DNA of 64,000 nt from Beta vulgaris subsp. vulgaris (GCF_026745355.1 NC_079209.1:43144888-43208887); one strand, 5' to 3'. Positions 1 to 12,079 are shown, counted from the first letter of the stretch. Numbers and translations: made by a program. Notes: a model not told the origin generated them from the letters alone.

Positions 1-484
1 GGTATTTGGGGTTAGGGTTTCACTTTTTTCATTGTCTTGTCATGTTCATCAAATTTCTGGTAATTGTTCTTCACTTTGATCTTTCCTCCATTAATAAACG
101 TGTGGTTTAGGAACATCTATTAGTATTAGTATTATTTTGTCTTAGACCGATTTCAATTTCATCAAATTTCTGGTAATTTCTTCAATTTTTTCGGGCGAGT
201 AGCATAATTATGTGTTAGACAATTATTCCTGCGATTCAAAAGTTTAATTAGTATATCTGAACCTTTGTGTATTTAATATTTTTTATGAGAAATGGAAATT
301 ACGCATGTACGCCCTATTTTTGTTGTTTTTGATTAATTTTTGGGAATGTTTTATTCTTCGTTTCGTACTGTTATTATGCAAAAATGTGCTGCTCATTATA
401 TTAAAACTCATAGATTTCCCTTGCTTTCTACCTAGTTTAGTTGGAGTGAGAAGTAAGAAAGTGTGTTAAAGGAGGAAGAACAGA
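1..484. other. 5' region without a recognisable ORF
   Basis: AT-rich sequence with no coding signal. It could be promoter, 5'UTR or a leader intron of the short gene that begins at 485. A 21-bp stretch containing ATTTCTGGTAATT occurs twice (about 49-65 and 156-178), so part of this stretch is duplicated. Confidence 0.4.
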
Positions 485-616
485 ATGATTTACAGAAAGT
501 GGAGTCTGCTGAGCAGCATTGGGGTAATAGCTGGTGGCATCGTCGGTGCGGTTTTCCTCGGCAACCTCCTCTTTGTGAATGTTAGTCATTCTATCTCTTT
601 GTTTTATAAAGCATAG
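485..616 (+). CDS. first exon of an unrecognised small membrane protein (or 43-aa ORF)
   Basis: An ATG at 485 opens a frame starting MIYRKWSLL, followed by a Gly/Ala/Val/Leu-rich hydrophobic stretch (about residues 10-31) that looks like one transmembrane helix. In-frame reading continues to a TAG at 614-616 (43 residues). A plant-like splice donor, GTTAGT, follows codon 32 at 581, so the more likely model is exon 1 of 485-580 with the rest spliced on. The purine-rich sequence before the ATG (AGGAGGAAGAACAG) is a plausible plant start context. I recognise the general type (a small single-pass plant protein) but not the family, and I see no second exon in the next 1.3 kb. The right end of a CACTA-like element lies downstream at 2223 and its left end is not in the window, so this exon may be a captured fragment rather than a resident gene. 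Confidence 0.4.
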   Translation: MIYRKWSLLSSIGVIAGGIVGAVFLGNLLFVNVSHSISLFYKA

Positions 617-1929
617 TCATGGCCATTTTTGCATCTATGTTCTGAGAAAGTCTTTAGCTATTATTTTCCGTTTGCACCTTTGGTTTTAAGGTCTTTCTAG
701 TTGTTATATAAAATTTAAGATAATACTTACATTTTCGCAATTTACGTTTCGTGCAACAAGATTAATGCACTATTACCCAAGTGCTACGTGCTCCCTCCAT
801 TTTAGAAGAAGTTCCTCATTACTATTTTAGGATGTTCTGAAATAAAGTTGCTTGCTTTATATAGTTCATTTATACGTGATAAGCTGGTTAGCATTAACAA
901 AACTAAATTCGAACCAGACAGTCAATTGCAAGTTTCTGCATGATCTTTATTTTGATCTGACTCTTTAGAAATTAAAGGTCATATTGATATTATTTGAATG
1001 CTTGAATCAAAATGGTTTGAGGATGAGATTTGGATTGGTAGCTTGGTTGATTATGTCATGGTGTCGTGAAATTTGTTATTTAAGTTTTGCAATTTGATGG
1101 GTGTTGCTTAATTCATGCCTTCATGGTTGCATTCATTGTTGAGCAAGTTAAATCTAGTAAATACTAAAAATTGGTGTCGAGTTCTGATCCTTGTGTATGT
1201 ACTATGTAGTTTTGCAAAGTTAATGATTTAGCCTTTTGGATTATGTTACAATTTGAGTGAGGAGAGCAGGGGTTTGAGATGGAACTCGTTAGTCATCATG
1301 CTTATACAGAAATGAAAATATTGATGGATGCATAATACTATATATCTTCAATAATTTCATCCACTATGATCCAGGCATTTGTCTGGTTTAACTAATATGC
1401 TTTTCGACATTTGTTCAGATCAGGCATCTGTTCCAGATTTATTTAGTTATTCATTTAATTTTTGTTAATAATTGTTTTTTTTTTTCTGGTTAATTTCATT
1501 AATTTCTTTGTTTTTGTTGATTTGCAAGGTTATGAGATTTGCGTTTGAGTTGCAGATTTGAAGTTGGTTTTGATCCAGATACCAGATTTAAAGTCTGTTT
1601 TGGTTCCAGATTTTGGTTGTGGAGTTTAAAGTGTACGTGTAATTATATGAGATTTGTATTAGATTTTGTTCTAAGTATACTAGAATTTAGTTCTAGAATT
1701 ATTTTTTCACTTGTAATTACATTTGTTATCAATAATAATTGAATTGATTAATTTGTTTGCCTTAATAAAAAAATATCATATTTGCATCATTCCATATCTT
1801 ATTACATTTAATATCAATTAATTAAAAGCAAAAAGCTATTACATTTAATATTAGTTAACCAAAAGCAAAAAAAAAAAAAAGAAAAAAAAGAATTGCAAAT
1901 AGGTACCAAAAACAAAAAAAGAAAGTGCA
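617..1929. other. intron-like / unassigned AT-rich stretch
   Basis: No convincing exon is visible. The frame at 1539-1742 is low-complexity and has no recognisable domain. The segment 1640-1760 ends in T-rich, poly(A)-signal-like sequence and could be the 3' part of a degenerate transposon gene belonging to the CACTA-like element that ends at 2223. Confidence 0.35.
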
Positions 1930-2223
1930 AATGCGTATCTGAGAAAACGGTCGCTAATTAGCGACTGTCTAGGCGGTTGCTAATTAGCGTCCGTAGTTCA
2001 CGGTCGCTAATTAGCGACTGCTAAGGAAACGGTCGCTAAATTCGAAATATCATACGCTAATTTTTTAGTGTCCGCTTTGCGGACGCTATTTGGAGAATTA
2101 GCGACCAAGGGTTTTGCATCAGCCGTTTAGCGTTCGTTGGCAGACGCTAATATATTTAGCATCCGATTCCGCGTTTTTAGCGTCTGATTTTTGCGGACGC
2201 TAAAGGCTGACATTCTTGTTGTG
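1930..2223. mobile_element. CACTA-like element, right terminal region
   Basis: An array of short inverted and direct subterminal motifs (GGTCGCTAATTAGCGAC, GCGGACGCTA and variants) runs up to a terminus that reads CACAACAAGAATG on the other strand. The last about 130 bp closely match the right end of the element ending at 56426, sharing the segment around GAATTAGCGACCAAG and its continuation. The element appears to end at 2223, followed by AAA as candidate 3-bp target duplication. No matching left terminus is visible in the window, so the element is either truncated or starts before base 1. CACTA elements characteristically carry subterminal repeats and make 3-bp duplications. Confidence 0.65.
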
Positions 2224-3172
2224 AAAAAAAAATCTTTTTTTGAATTACCTAACCCCATCATCCATGTTAATTACACAGCAAACACCACTCGCATCTTCTA
2301 CTCGATTGGTTGATTGACAGGGTTTGATGGGTTGTAGCTGTTATCTCATTACTAGAGTTCAAAGATCCTAAAAGTGACATCCATAGATGAGTACAAGAGT
2401 GATATATTCAACAATTTGAAATAAGACAATGTTATATAATTCGATTTCAAACTTTTAGATGTATCTAAATTACATCATTTTTGGTTAAAAAGGACGTCTT
2501 ATATCAGTATAAATTCTTATAAACTTCCTCGAAAGACGACTTAGAAATTATTTATAAGGTCGATTAAATATATGTCTTACTCTTACTATATTAGATTAAT
2601 GGATTAATGTAACTATACTAGTCATTAAGCTCTATGCATTTGAAAACTGAAAACATATAATCGACATTAAATAAATTAATAGTGGATTAGTTCAAGGTAT
2701 CTATGTGAATCGATAAGTTAAATCAAGACAATAGTACTCCATTTAAGTTAATTGTTAACAAGTTATATTTAATTTGAAACTCATGTCTCTTAGTCAAACT
2801 GAAAGAAATTGATGTTACATTAGATGAATGTATCAACATGTTAGTCAATAAATTAATTCAAGATAATAATAGTACTTTACTTAAGTTAATCATCTTTAAG
2901 TTGAATTCATTTCGGAATCGAAAGCATCTAATTCAATTGTAACAAATGTAGAACAATGTAACTCAGTATATTGGTTCAATATAACAATACTCCATTTAAG
3001 TTAGTCGTCTCCGAGTTCTTGTATTTACATGTTGCTTTATGTTCTTAAATTTTTGTTTCATCTACTTCATAAGATAACAAAAAAAATACTTAAGTACATC
3101 TAATTAACTTCATATTTTTGTTAAATCTCAACTTAGGACGATTAGTTTATGTTAGATGATGTAAGTGAGTGA
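2224..3172. other. intergenic, no gene seen
   Basis: AT-rich sequence without ORFs or clear repeat boundaries. A phrase around TACTCCATTTAAGTTA recurs with variation at about 2735, 2875 and 2990, suggesting an old degraded internal repeat. Confidence 0.5.
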
Positions 3173-4164
3173 AGGAGTGTTAATGAGCTTGAATGGCTCA
3201 ACTTAGGACGATTAGTTTCGGCTCGAGCTCGAGACCATAACGAGCTGAGCGTGAGCTTCCTAAACTTCGGCTCGAGAGTTCGTGAGCAAGCTCGGAAATA
3301 TTTTAGATAGTCTTTATGTAATAAAGCAATGTCCCGTATTGATAAAAAAAAAGTAAACACCAAACTTCTTTTCCCTATATAATCTTATTACCCTTTAAAT
3401 CGTTGACTATAATTATTGTTTGATTTGTCTTATTTTATAATATTCGACAGTCATTAAATATGCAAGATCCAAAAACTTGAACTTACTTAGTATAAAATTA
3501 ATTATTCTACTATAATTCCATCATTTTAATTATTTGTGTAAACATCTTGGAAAAAATGAATCAACAAACCTAACAAACCATACATATAACACTTGTAGAA
3601 CACATGCATGGTGGTATTACATACGTGCAACAAATTTATTTAGTTGGTTTTAGAAATCCCACATCGGCTAGGAATGAAAGGTTGAACATCACAATTGCTT
3701 ATATAAGGCTGAACCAGGCAAGCATCTCATAGACTTTTCTTGGCTCTTGCTGTAGCGCCAATAGTGGAATCTTTAGTTGAGACTTTAGTAGTCCCGCATG
3801 GCAGAGGAAGCAAGAGTAACAAGACACCAATGAATTAAAAGGGCTTGTATAGGTAGGAGTGTAATGTATGATTGTTGAGCCTTAGATATTTAATATGCTG
3901 AAAATTATACTAACTTATGAGTTTGACAATATTTTATTGGGTTTTTCCTAAATAAAGGCCCGATAGATGTAAGTTAAGTTGAATTTTCTTTTGATTTTTG
4001 AAATTCAAGTTCACGAACAAGCTTGGCTTTGATCTTTTCAAGCTTGAGCCAAGCCATCATTGAGCTCGTCGAGCTTCGAGCTCGACTAGAGCTCAATCAT
4101 AATCATTCTCGAGCCCAGCCGAGCTTGAACATGTTCGGTTTCGGTTCGACTCATTGCCACCCCT
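3173..4164. mobile_element. GAGCTCG-rich hAT-like remnant
   Basis: The two ends form imperfect terminal inverted repeats: AGGAGTGTTAATGAG at 3173, and AGGGGTGGCAATGAG when the right end at 4164 is read on the minus strand. Both ends are followed inward by clustered GAGCTCG/GCTCGAG motifs. An AGGGGTGGCAA terminus is typical of plant hAT-type non-autonomous elements. I could not find an 8-bp target duplication. A 23-bp sequence just left of the element (3127-3149) is repeated inside it (3196-3218), so the left side is rearranged. There is no coding capacity. Confidence 0.45.
3656..3706 (+). promoter_or_regulatory. snRNA-type promoter module (USE + TATA)
   Basis: ATCCCACATCG at 3656-3666 matches the plant snRNA upstream sequence element consensus RTCCCACATCG. 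A TATATAA box starts at 3700, about 33 bp downstream, which is the spacing used by RNA polymerase II snRNA genes in plants. The 100 bp after the TATA box do not match U1, U2, U4, U5 or U3 as I know them. The motif is also common inside plant repeats, so this may be a promoter relic in a transposon rather than a working snRNA gene. Confidence 0.35.
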
Positions 4165-4799
4165 CATGTAACTACGATCTAGTTTGAATCAATAAATTAA
4201 CGTTGGTCAAGTTCATTATCTCTTTGCATGATCTTCGATTTTCATTTGTAATTTTCTGCTTTTTAGTTCTTTGAATTGGGTGGCAAGATTGTTTTAGCTT
4301 TATTTTCATTTTTATTTGTTTCTTGCTTTTCAAGTAAGTATTGTAATTTGTTACTTGGTTTATACTAACACTCATCGTTAAACATGCATGGAAAGATCCT
4401 CTAAGGAAAAAACTAATGCTACTAATACACACTCTACAATGATTCATGGCATTATATTACTCCTAGACTCCCACATCGAACATAATAATAAAGACTAAGA
4501 TGGAATGGAGAAAAGTTGAAAGTTCTTTAGTAAATTAGTCATGTGCCTAGAGTCCCACATCGACGTGTGATAAAGAGTATGAGAGATGAAATACAAAAAA
4601 AAAAAGAGTTTAGAGCATGCATAAAAATTACACTTACGGGCCTAACAATTCCGAAGCCATATAGTCCTAGTTAGATGATGGGCTAAAGTAGTGGACAATA
4701 ATTGAGGAATTGAAATCGTAAAATTAATTTTATTTTCTTTAAAAAATTTATAAAAAACTAAAAACCATGTTTACATTGTTAATTAGTTTCGTAGTAAGC
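4165..4799. other. intergenic with two further TCCCACATCG motifs
   Basis: No gene is visible. TCCCACATCGA occurs at about 4470 and again at about 4555, each in similar surroundings (CCTAGA before, AT-rich after) but without a well-placed TATA box. This suggests two diverged copies of one small repeat. Confidence 0.4.
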
Positions 4800-5030
4800 A
4801 ATCAAGTTGTGCTCAAGTCGAGTTTTTCGAGATAACTAAGTTCGAGTCAAGCTTTTCTAGCAAATCGAGCTCGAGTCGAGTTTCTCGAGCAAATCGAGCT
4901 CGAGTTGAAACAAATCTTAAAGAGCACGAGTCAAGGAAAAGTTTAACGACCTTAATGAGCAAGAGTCGAGTAGAATCATAAAGTTTACGAGTCGAGAAGA
5001 TGTAGGCTTGGATCGACTCACACCCCTAGT
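4800..5030. repeat. second GAGCTCG/TCGAG-rich remnant
   Basis: A cluster of TCGAGTCGAG and AAATCGAGCTCGAG motifs ends in ACTCACACCCCTAGTG, resembling the right end of the hAT-like element at 3173-4164. It looks like a second, truncated copy of the same repeat type. Confidence 0.4.
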
Positions 5031-5150
5031 GAGAATATATCATAAAGTTGAGTAAAATTTAAATTGAGTTTGGAGTACCAGTGAACTTGAAATAGTTGAA
5101 AATTATCAAGAAATTAAGTTATATGTCATAAATTCAAGTACTAATAAAAA

Positions 5151-5286
5151 AATTATCATGATAAAATTTGTATGTGAATTGGAATACAATCATAAATTTG
5201 GATAATATGTGAATTCGATTCGTGTACAGTTAAAAAATTATCATGATAAAATTTGTATGTGAATTGGAATACTATCATAAATTTGC
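5151..5286. repeat. direct duplication of about 55 bp
   Basis: A segment beginning AAAATTATCATGATAAAATT and ending in ATCATAAATTTG occurs twice with only a base or two of difference (about 5147-5200 and 5230-5286), separated by about 30 bp. The second copy abuts the 5' end of the LINE. Confidence 0.7.
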
Positions 5287-5296
5287 CTAACAGCAG

Positions 5297-6293
5297 ATGC
5301 GAGGAAATCCAAGGATAACAATGAGTTGCTGGAGGTCACCCCTCTTAGCCGGACTTCAGAGGAAGAGGTTGATCAGGAAGAACATGCGATTGATCAGGCG
5401 GTTTCGAAGCAAGATCATGCAGCAGCATTTGAAGCAGCACGAAGTTTAACCTCCTCTTGGGTAGCTTCGATTCATACTCCTCAGCTAGCACCAGTTCAAC
5501 CATCACCTCACCCTATGAGCCAGTTGGAAAGTAATCCAGGTAATACTAGCTGGCGTAAATGATTATTTCATAATATTACGGAAGAGGGTCTTGATATCTG
5601 TTGAAGTAGGATAAGAGGACAAGTTAATGATGAACAGGGGTGTTGTGGGGAGAGAAAAGAGGGTGATGGTGTGCATATTACCTTTGAGGATGTGCAACCT
5701 GAAATAGAATATTGGGGGTCTGCGGTGGTTTGCTATATATTAGGGATCAAACCTCCGTTTCATATAGTGGATGGTTTTATTCATAGGGTGTGGAGAGCGC
5801 ATGGAGTCCACAAAGTGGTCATGCTTGACAAGGGGGTGTTTATGGTGAGATTTAGATTAGTTGATGAAAGAGAGAAGGCGATAAAGGCATGTCATATCCT
5901 CTATGATAGGAAGCCTGTTATTGTGAAAATATGGTCACCTAAACTGGACATTTCTGTTGAAAGTGTCAATGTAGTGCCTACTTGGATTCAATTCCCAGGC
6001 ATACCTCTGAAGTATTGGGGCCAGAGTTCTTTACATAAAATGGCTCTCTGATTGGGGTGCCACTTAGGACTGATCATGCCACAACTCAGAAGGACATGCT
6101 TGCATGTGCTAGACTGTTGGTGGAGGTGAAGTTGGACCAAGATTTCCTAGAGGTAATTTCATTTACAGATGAGAAAGGTCAGCTGCAGACCCAGAAAGTG
6201 GTTTATGAGTGTAAACCTATAATATGTAATGATTGTCATGGTATAGGTCATACTATGGACCAATGCAGACAAAAATGTTATGAGGTAGCCTAA
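5297..6293 (+). pseudogene. LINE ORF1 (gag-like, CCHC knuckle)
   Basis: Nucleic-acid-binding ORF1 protein of a plant L1 element. The N-terminal part is acidic and serine-rich (frame open 5326-5562). It is followed by a region typical of plant LINE gag proteins of the DUF4283 type (5671-6051) and a CCHC zinc knuckle with the spacing CX2CX4HX4C at 6225-6266. The reading frame is broken at about 5563-5670 and 6051-6057. A one-base loss near 5297 also seems to have removed the original start. The knuckle is expected to coat the element's RNA in the cytoplasm. Non-functional here. Confidence 0.75.
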
Positions 6294-6615
6294 AGAAAGA
6301 TATATACTACCAAGGAAGTTTTGGGTTGTAAAAAAGGGGCCAGGGACTAGTAATGAAGTTGGGATGGCTCATGTTACATCGTAGTAGGCAGATTACCTAC
6401 CATAGATGAGAATAAGGGGGGAGAGGAGGAAGTAATACAGAGTAATGTTCTTGTGCGATCTCTTAGAATTCATGGAGGGAAGGAGGGGCATAGTGGAGGA
6501 AATCAAGAGATGGTAGGGCATCTATAGATACCTCAGGAGAATTCAAAAGCTATTACTAAACAGGGTGAAGGAGATGAGAGGCCTACTGGTGGAGGGGGAG
6601 ATGGGATGATTTCAA

Positions 6616-8590
6616 ATGGATAGTGTATCCTTTTGGAATGTGCTAGGGCTTAATAGCCCTAATAAACATGGGGATGTGAGGTGTTTAATGCATCAACATT
6701 CTGTAGGGTTGTTAGCATTGCTTGAGACAAGAGTGAAAGCTTGTAATTTCTCTAAGGTGTTTCCTAAAATAAATAACAACTGGAGTATAACTACTAATTA
6801 CCAGTGTCATTCAGGGGGGAGGATTTGGTTGTTGTGGAATCCAGCTAGGATTGGAATGAATATTTTAAGGGTGACAAATCAACTTATTCATTATGATGTG
6901 TATCATATAGGTTCTGTTAAGATGTTCTGGCTCACTATAGTATATGGTGTCAATGATGTTGTTGGTAGACAATAGTTGTGGAAGATTTCAATAATGTGTT
7001 AAATTTTGATGAAAGGATAGGGTCAGCTGTATCTTTGGAGGAAGTGGGAGTATTTAGACAATGTCTTAGGGATTGTGAGCTACATGATGCAGTGTGCTCT
7101 GGTCCCTTTTTCACTTGGTCTAATAAGCAAGAAGGTGTTGAAAGAGTATTTTAAAAAATTGATAGAATTTGTGTGAATGACATGTGGGAGGATATGTTTC
7201 CTGGAGCATCTAGTACTTTCTATCCTGAAAGTATATCTGATCATTGTCCTTGTGTTGTTAGGCTGGATAGCAGAGCGATGGCTAAGCCTAGGCCATTTAG
7301 ATTCTTCAATATGTGGTGCCAGGATGGAAGTTTTGGTGCTATTGTAGAGCAAGGGTGGCAGAAGAGGGTATATGGGGTGCCTATGTATAGGCTGGTGGTG
7401 AAGTTGAATGCTCTTAAACGGGCTCTTAAAGGGCTGAATAGATCTAGGTTTTCAGATGTTGATAATGAAGTTTAGATGGCAGCTGATGCTCTGAAAATAA
7501 TCCAAGCTCAAATACATGATAGGCCTCATCTTGCTGACTTGCACACTCAAGAAAAGGTTACGCGTGGGAATTATGATAGACTGAACAAGGCTAGGCTGAG
7601 TTTTTTAAAACAAAAAGTGAAGCAGGAGTGGCTGGGTGGAGGGGATGCAAATACAGCTTACTTTCATGCCTGTTCGAAGCAAAGAAGATCCTACAACCAT
7701 GTCTATAGGCTGCAAAACATGTAAGGTGTATGGATGGAAACTCAAGTGGAGGTTGAAGAGGCTTTTCTGCAGTTCTATAAGGGCCTACTTGGTTCCTGTG
7801 ATGAAAATAGGACAAAGGCTAGTCCTTCTATTGTGAGAGAAGGGAAGCTGTTAAATACTGACCAGCAAACTGAGTTATGCAGAAGGTTTGCTGAGGATGA
7901 GGTTAAGGTAGCTCTATTTGACATTGAGGATAACAAAGCTCCTGGCCCTTATGGGTACTCAAGTTGCTTCTATAAAAAAGCATGGCAGTATGTGGGTGCT
8001 GATGTTACTGAAGTAGTGCTGGATTTTTTCCTTACAGGGAGAATTTTGAAGCAAATAAATGTCACAATTTAGACCCATAGCATGTTGTAATGTCATTTAC
8101 ATAATCATATCAAAAATGCTATGTGCTAAATTAAAGAAGATTTTGCCTACTTTGATTAGCTCTAATCAGAGTGCATTTATTGAGGGGAGGATGATACTAC
8201 ATAATATCTTCTTATGCCAAGATATTATGAAACACTATAAAACGAAGAATCAACCCGAGAGATGTACCATCAAGGTGGACATGCACAAAGCATATGACTC
8301 CATTCAATGGAAGTTCATTAGAGAATTATTGCAGTCCATGAAGTTGAGCAATTTTGTAGCCTGGATAATGGCCTGCATTACCACTCCAAGTTATTCTCTC
8401 AGTGTGAATGGGGGCCTATGTGGTTTTTTTTTTGAAGGCAAGCAGGGGATAAGACAAGGGGACCCTATATCCCCCTTGCTCTTTGTGATTCCATGGATTA
8501 CTTCTCAAGATTGATGATAAGAATGGGGAAGAGAAAGGAGTTTAAGTTCCACCCAAGGTGTGGTACACTAACTATTAATCATCTCATCTT
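6616..8590 (+). pseudogene. LINE ORF2 part 1: endonuclease and RT N-terminal half
   Basis: An ATG at 6616 starts an apurinic-like endonuclease with the expected SFWNV-GLNSP opening. The SDHCP motif near 7236 marks the end of the nuclease domain. The reverse transcriptase follows: KAPGP at about 7940, FRPI-CCNV from about 8063, a KVDMHKAYD block near 8275 and the RQGDPISPLLF block at about 8453-8490. Frameshifts or stops occur near 6973, 7153, 7474, 7722 and 8070. At 8590 the frame runs directly into a CACTA insertion. In an intact LINE this protein nicks genomic DNA and primes reverse transcription at the nick. Confidence 0.85.
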
Positions 8591-10036
8591 CACTAGTAGA
8601 ATAATTGCTAATTGCTGCGGTGGTATTGCTGCGGTTTTACCCATACGCAACAATATATCACGTAAAAATAAAACGTAAAATAGAAAATAAAGATATTGCT
8701 GCGGTTTTGGCTAAAAACCGCAGCAATATGCTTTCAATAGGAAATTTTGTGAAAAAATTGACTTTTTGACCAAACCTATTGCTGCGGTTTTGTCAAAAAT
8801 CGCAGCAATATATTAAAATAATATTAAAAAAATGATATTTTAATATATTGCTGCGGTTCTGATAAAAACCGCAGCAATATCATTAAAAAAAAAGTATAAG
8901 AGGCGTGCGGCACTCTTGCTAATAACTAGGTTTTTATTTCTTCACATATTCTATCACAACCGCTTGCCTTCACCTTCCATCCTCCCTCCTCTCACCCTTC
9001 ACCTTCCATCCTCTCACCCTTCGACACCCTTCACCTCCCTCCTCTCGTTATCGTCATTCACCTTCAAGACCCTTCACCGTCCTTCCTCTCGTCATCGTCA
9101 TTCGACCCTTCCCCTTCCAAGTCCAACCTCTCACACTCCGTCGGCCGACTGGGTCTTCGCGGCATCATCGCGAAACGACAAACCGCATCTTCGCGGTCCA
9201 GATCTGGTGGGTATCGACTGACCCCATCGACCATGGCGAAACGAGAAACGCCGTCTTCACTCTCATTGTCGTTCACCATATCGGACCATCAACAACAAAC
9301 GAATCCGACGACGATGAATGATGAACTTGCTATTTCGGTTTCGATCTGTCTTTTTCTTTTTTTTTTCCGGTGTAATGTATAGATTTTTTCCGGCTCTTCA
9401 CGACATACGACGATGAATGATGAACTCGTATGAATTTTTTTTATTTTTATTATTTCAGATTTTTGGTCACTGTAATGTATATCGTATCTCAGATTTTTTT
9501 TTTTTTCAATAGTTTCATTTTTGTTTTTATTCTTTATTCAGTTTTCTTTTTCTTATTATTGTTTTTTCTTTGCTAGTTTCATTTTATTTTTGTATCTTGT
9601 TTTTCTCTTTGTTCAGTGGACTTATTAATTTTTTTTTCCTCATTCATTTCGTTTCATGTTCTGTATTGTTTTGTTGCTGGAAGTTTCTGATTTTTTGATA
9701 CTTTTTTATTTTATGAATTTAATGGCAAAATGCAAAAAAAAAAAAAAAAATTTTGCGTACACATGTACCTATTGCTGCGGTTTTGGCTAGAAACCGCAGT
9801 ATATTGCTAAGGTTTCTAGAGAAAACCGCATCAATACTGTGTATTTAATAATAAAAAAATAGGTATATTGCTGCGGTTTCTAGCCAAAACCGCAGCAATA
9901 TGTTCAAATATTGCTGCGGTTTTAAACCGCAACAATATATTAATTACCTATTGCTGTCCCCTTAATTGCTGCACGTCCAAAACCGCAGCAATAGGTCACT
10001 TTTTGACCGCAGCAAACAGCATTTATTCTACTAGTG
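8591..10036. mobile_element. non-autonomous CACTA element, 1446 bp
   Basis: Terminal inverted repeats CACTAGTAGAATAA at 8591 and its complement ending at 10036 are flanked by an identical CTT target duplication (8588-8590 and 10037-10039). Inside both ends are inverted arrays of a TTGCTGCGGTTTT motif. No transposase is encoded; the middle is C/T-rich and then T-rich. A second member of the same family is at 28597-29892. The insertion falls within the FADD codons of the LINE reverse transcriptase. Confidence 0.93.
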
Positions 10037-10660
10037 CTTTGCAGATGATTTGATGCTGTTTAGCAAGGGTGATATTCAGTCTACTATGCTACTGAAGAGA
10101 ACATTGAAAGCCTTTGCAGCCACATCAGGGCTGGAAGCTAGCCACGCTAAGACAACAGTTTATTTTGGAAATGTAAATGAAGAGTTGCAAGGAAGAATTC
10201 TTTAGATAACTGAGTTTCAGAGTGGTGAGTTCCATTCAGGTACCTTGGTATACCTATAACATCTAGAAAATTAAACAAGAATGATTGTGATCTGCTTGTG
10301 GATAAAATGCTCAAGAGAGTTACCAGTTGGAGCTCTAGACATCTCTCCTATGCTGGTAGAGTTACACTAATCAATGTTGTTCTACTTAGCCTGCATACCT
10401 ACTGGGCGCAAATTTTCTTGCTCCCTAAGAGTGTGTTGTACATGATTACTCAAATATGCAGGGCTTTTCTTTGGGATGGGAAGGTTTACTTAGCTAAAAG
10501 TCCTCCTGTAGCATGGTCTTGGGTTTGTATGCCTAAGAAGAATGGAGGGCTTGGCATTAGAGATTGTATAACCTGGAATATGGCTGCTGTGGGGAAGCTA
10601 GTCTGGCAAATAACTCAAAAGGAGGATGTTCTATGGATCAAATGGATTCATAGTGTCTAT
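10037..10660 (+). pseudogene. LINE ORF2 part 2: RT C-terminal half
   Basis: The frame resumes immediately after the CACTA element with the rest of the RT catalytic segment (ADDLMLF-type) and continues through the RT thumb. Typical plant LINE phrases are visible: SYAGRVTLIN at about 10345, WAQIFLLPK at about 10405, and GGLGIRDCITWNMAAVGKL at about 10546-10604. A stop near 10203 breaks the frame. The segment is cut off at 10660 by the next insertion. Confidence 0.85.
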
Positions 10661-10712
10661 CACTATTACAAAAAAGGGTAAACATAACACCCCTAAATTA
10701 ACTCTTATTTAA

Positions 10713-11813
10713 GGGCCTGTTCTCTTCGGCATAAAACAGCTGAACTGAACTGAACTGAACTTATCAAAGCTGAACTGAACTGAACTGAACTTATCGGAGC
10801 TGAACTGAACTGAACTGAACTTATCAGAGCTGAACTGAACTGAACTGAACTGAACTGAACTGAACTGAACTGAACTGAACTAACTGAACTGAACTGAACT
10901 GAACTGAACTGAACTGAATTGAATTGAATTAAATTGAATTGAATTATATTACATTGAAATAAATTGAATGTAATAAATATATAAATAATATTTTAAACAA
11001 TAATAATATGAATATTAAATAATAATTATAATGATAAGTAATAATAATGAATAATAATATGTAGTATTTTGAATATCTTTAAATGATAGTTATAAATAAA
11101 TAATATTAATAATCATAAATTAATATAATAATAATAATTAATGATAGTAATGATAATTAATAATAATTATTTTATATTATTTGTATTAATATATTAATAC
11201 TTGACGATGATATATAATAACAATAATATCTAAGAAGTAAATTAATATTACTATTTTAATAATTAGATTTAATAATTTAAAAATATTTAGTAATAAAAAT
11301 AATATTGGGTTGGACCGCGAAAATTACATCATAAACCGTCTTGACGCGATTTGATTGGTTTATGGGCTAAAAAAAGTGGGTTTATTTGTGCTTTGACCTA
11401 AACCATGTTCCTCCTAATAATAATAGTAATAATAATTAGTAAAGCTATAATAAAAAATATATATAGAAACAACAACAACAACAATAATAATAATAATACT
11501 TAATAGTAATGATATATATTTAAATAATAATAATAATAATAATAATAATAGTAATTAGTAAAATAAATTATACCAACATAATAATAATAATATTTAACAA
11601 AATGGTTATAAAAGAATAGAGCTAACTGAACTGAACTGAACTGATCTGAACTGAACTGAACTGAACTGATCTGAACTGAACTGAACTGAACTTATTGGAG
11701 CTGAACTGAACTGAACTGAACTTATTGGAGCTGAACTGAACTGAACTGAACTTATTAGAGCTGAACTGAACTGAACTGAACTGAACTGAAAATAAGCTGG
11801 GGAGAACAGGCCC
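10713..11813. mobile_element. PIF/Harbinger-like MITE with AACTG repeats
   Basis: Inverted termini GGGCCTGTTCTC and GAGAACAGGCCC are flanked by TAA on both sides (10710-10712 and 11814-11816), the TWA duplication expected of PIF/Harbinger elements. Both subterminal regions consist of long runs of the pentamer GAACT, in blocks separated by TTATCGGAG or TTATTGGAG. The core is AT-rich with many AAT/TAA microsatellite tracts. No coding sequence. Confidence 0.85.
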
Positions 11814-12079
11814 TAAGCAACCGTTATGTAAAGTCTAAATTTAACGTTTTAACCGTAGAACTGTTATCTTAGGTTGTATTGATAATATATCACTTAACAC
11901 TTATCTGAATTTGTGTTATCTTTGCTATGAAAATATTATGCATGAATCATGATAGATTAATTTTTTATGAGAATAATAAATTTTTTTATCTTTGCTTTAT
12001 TATTATTAATAATAATAAATTTATCAAAATAATTAAATTAAAAAAACTGTCATGGCTGAAAATTAGGAGCACTAAGTAC

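Noticed and set aside
1539..1742. 67-residue plus-strand frame near the CACTA-like end
   Set aside because: Composition is biased to Phe, Leu and Ile as in any T-rich DNA, with no domain and no splice support.
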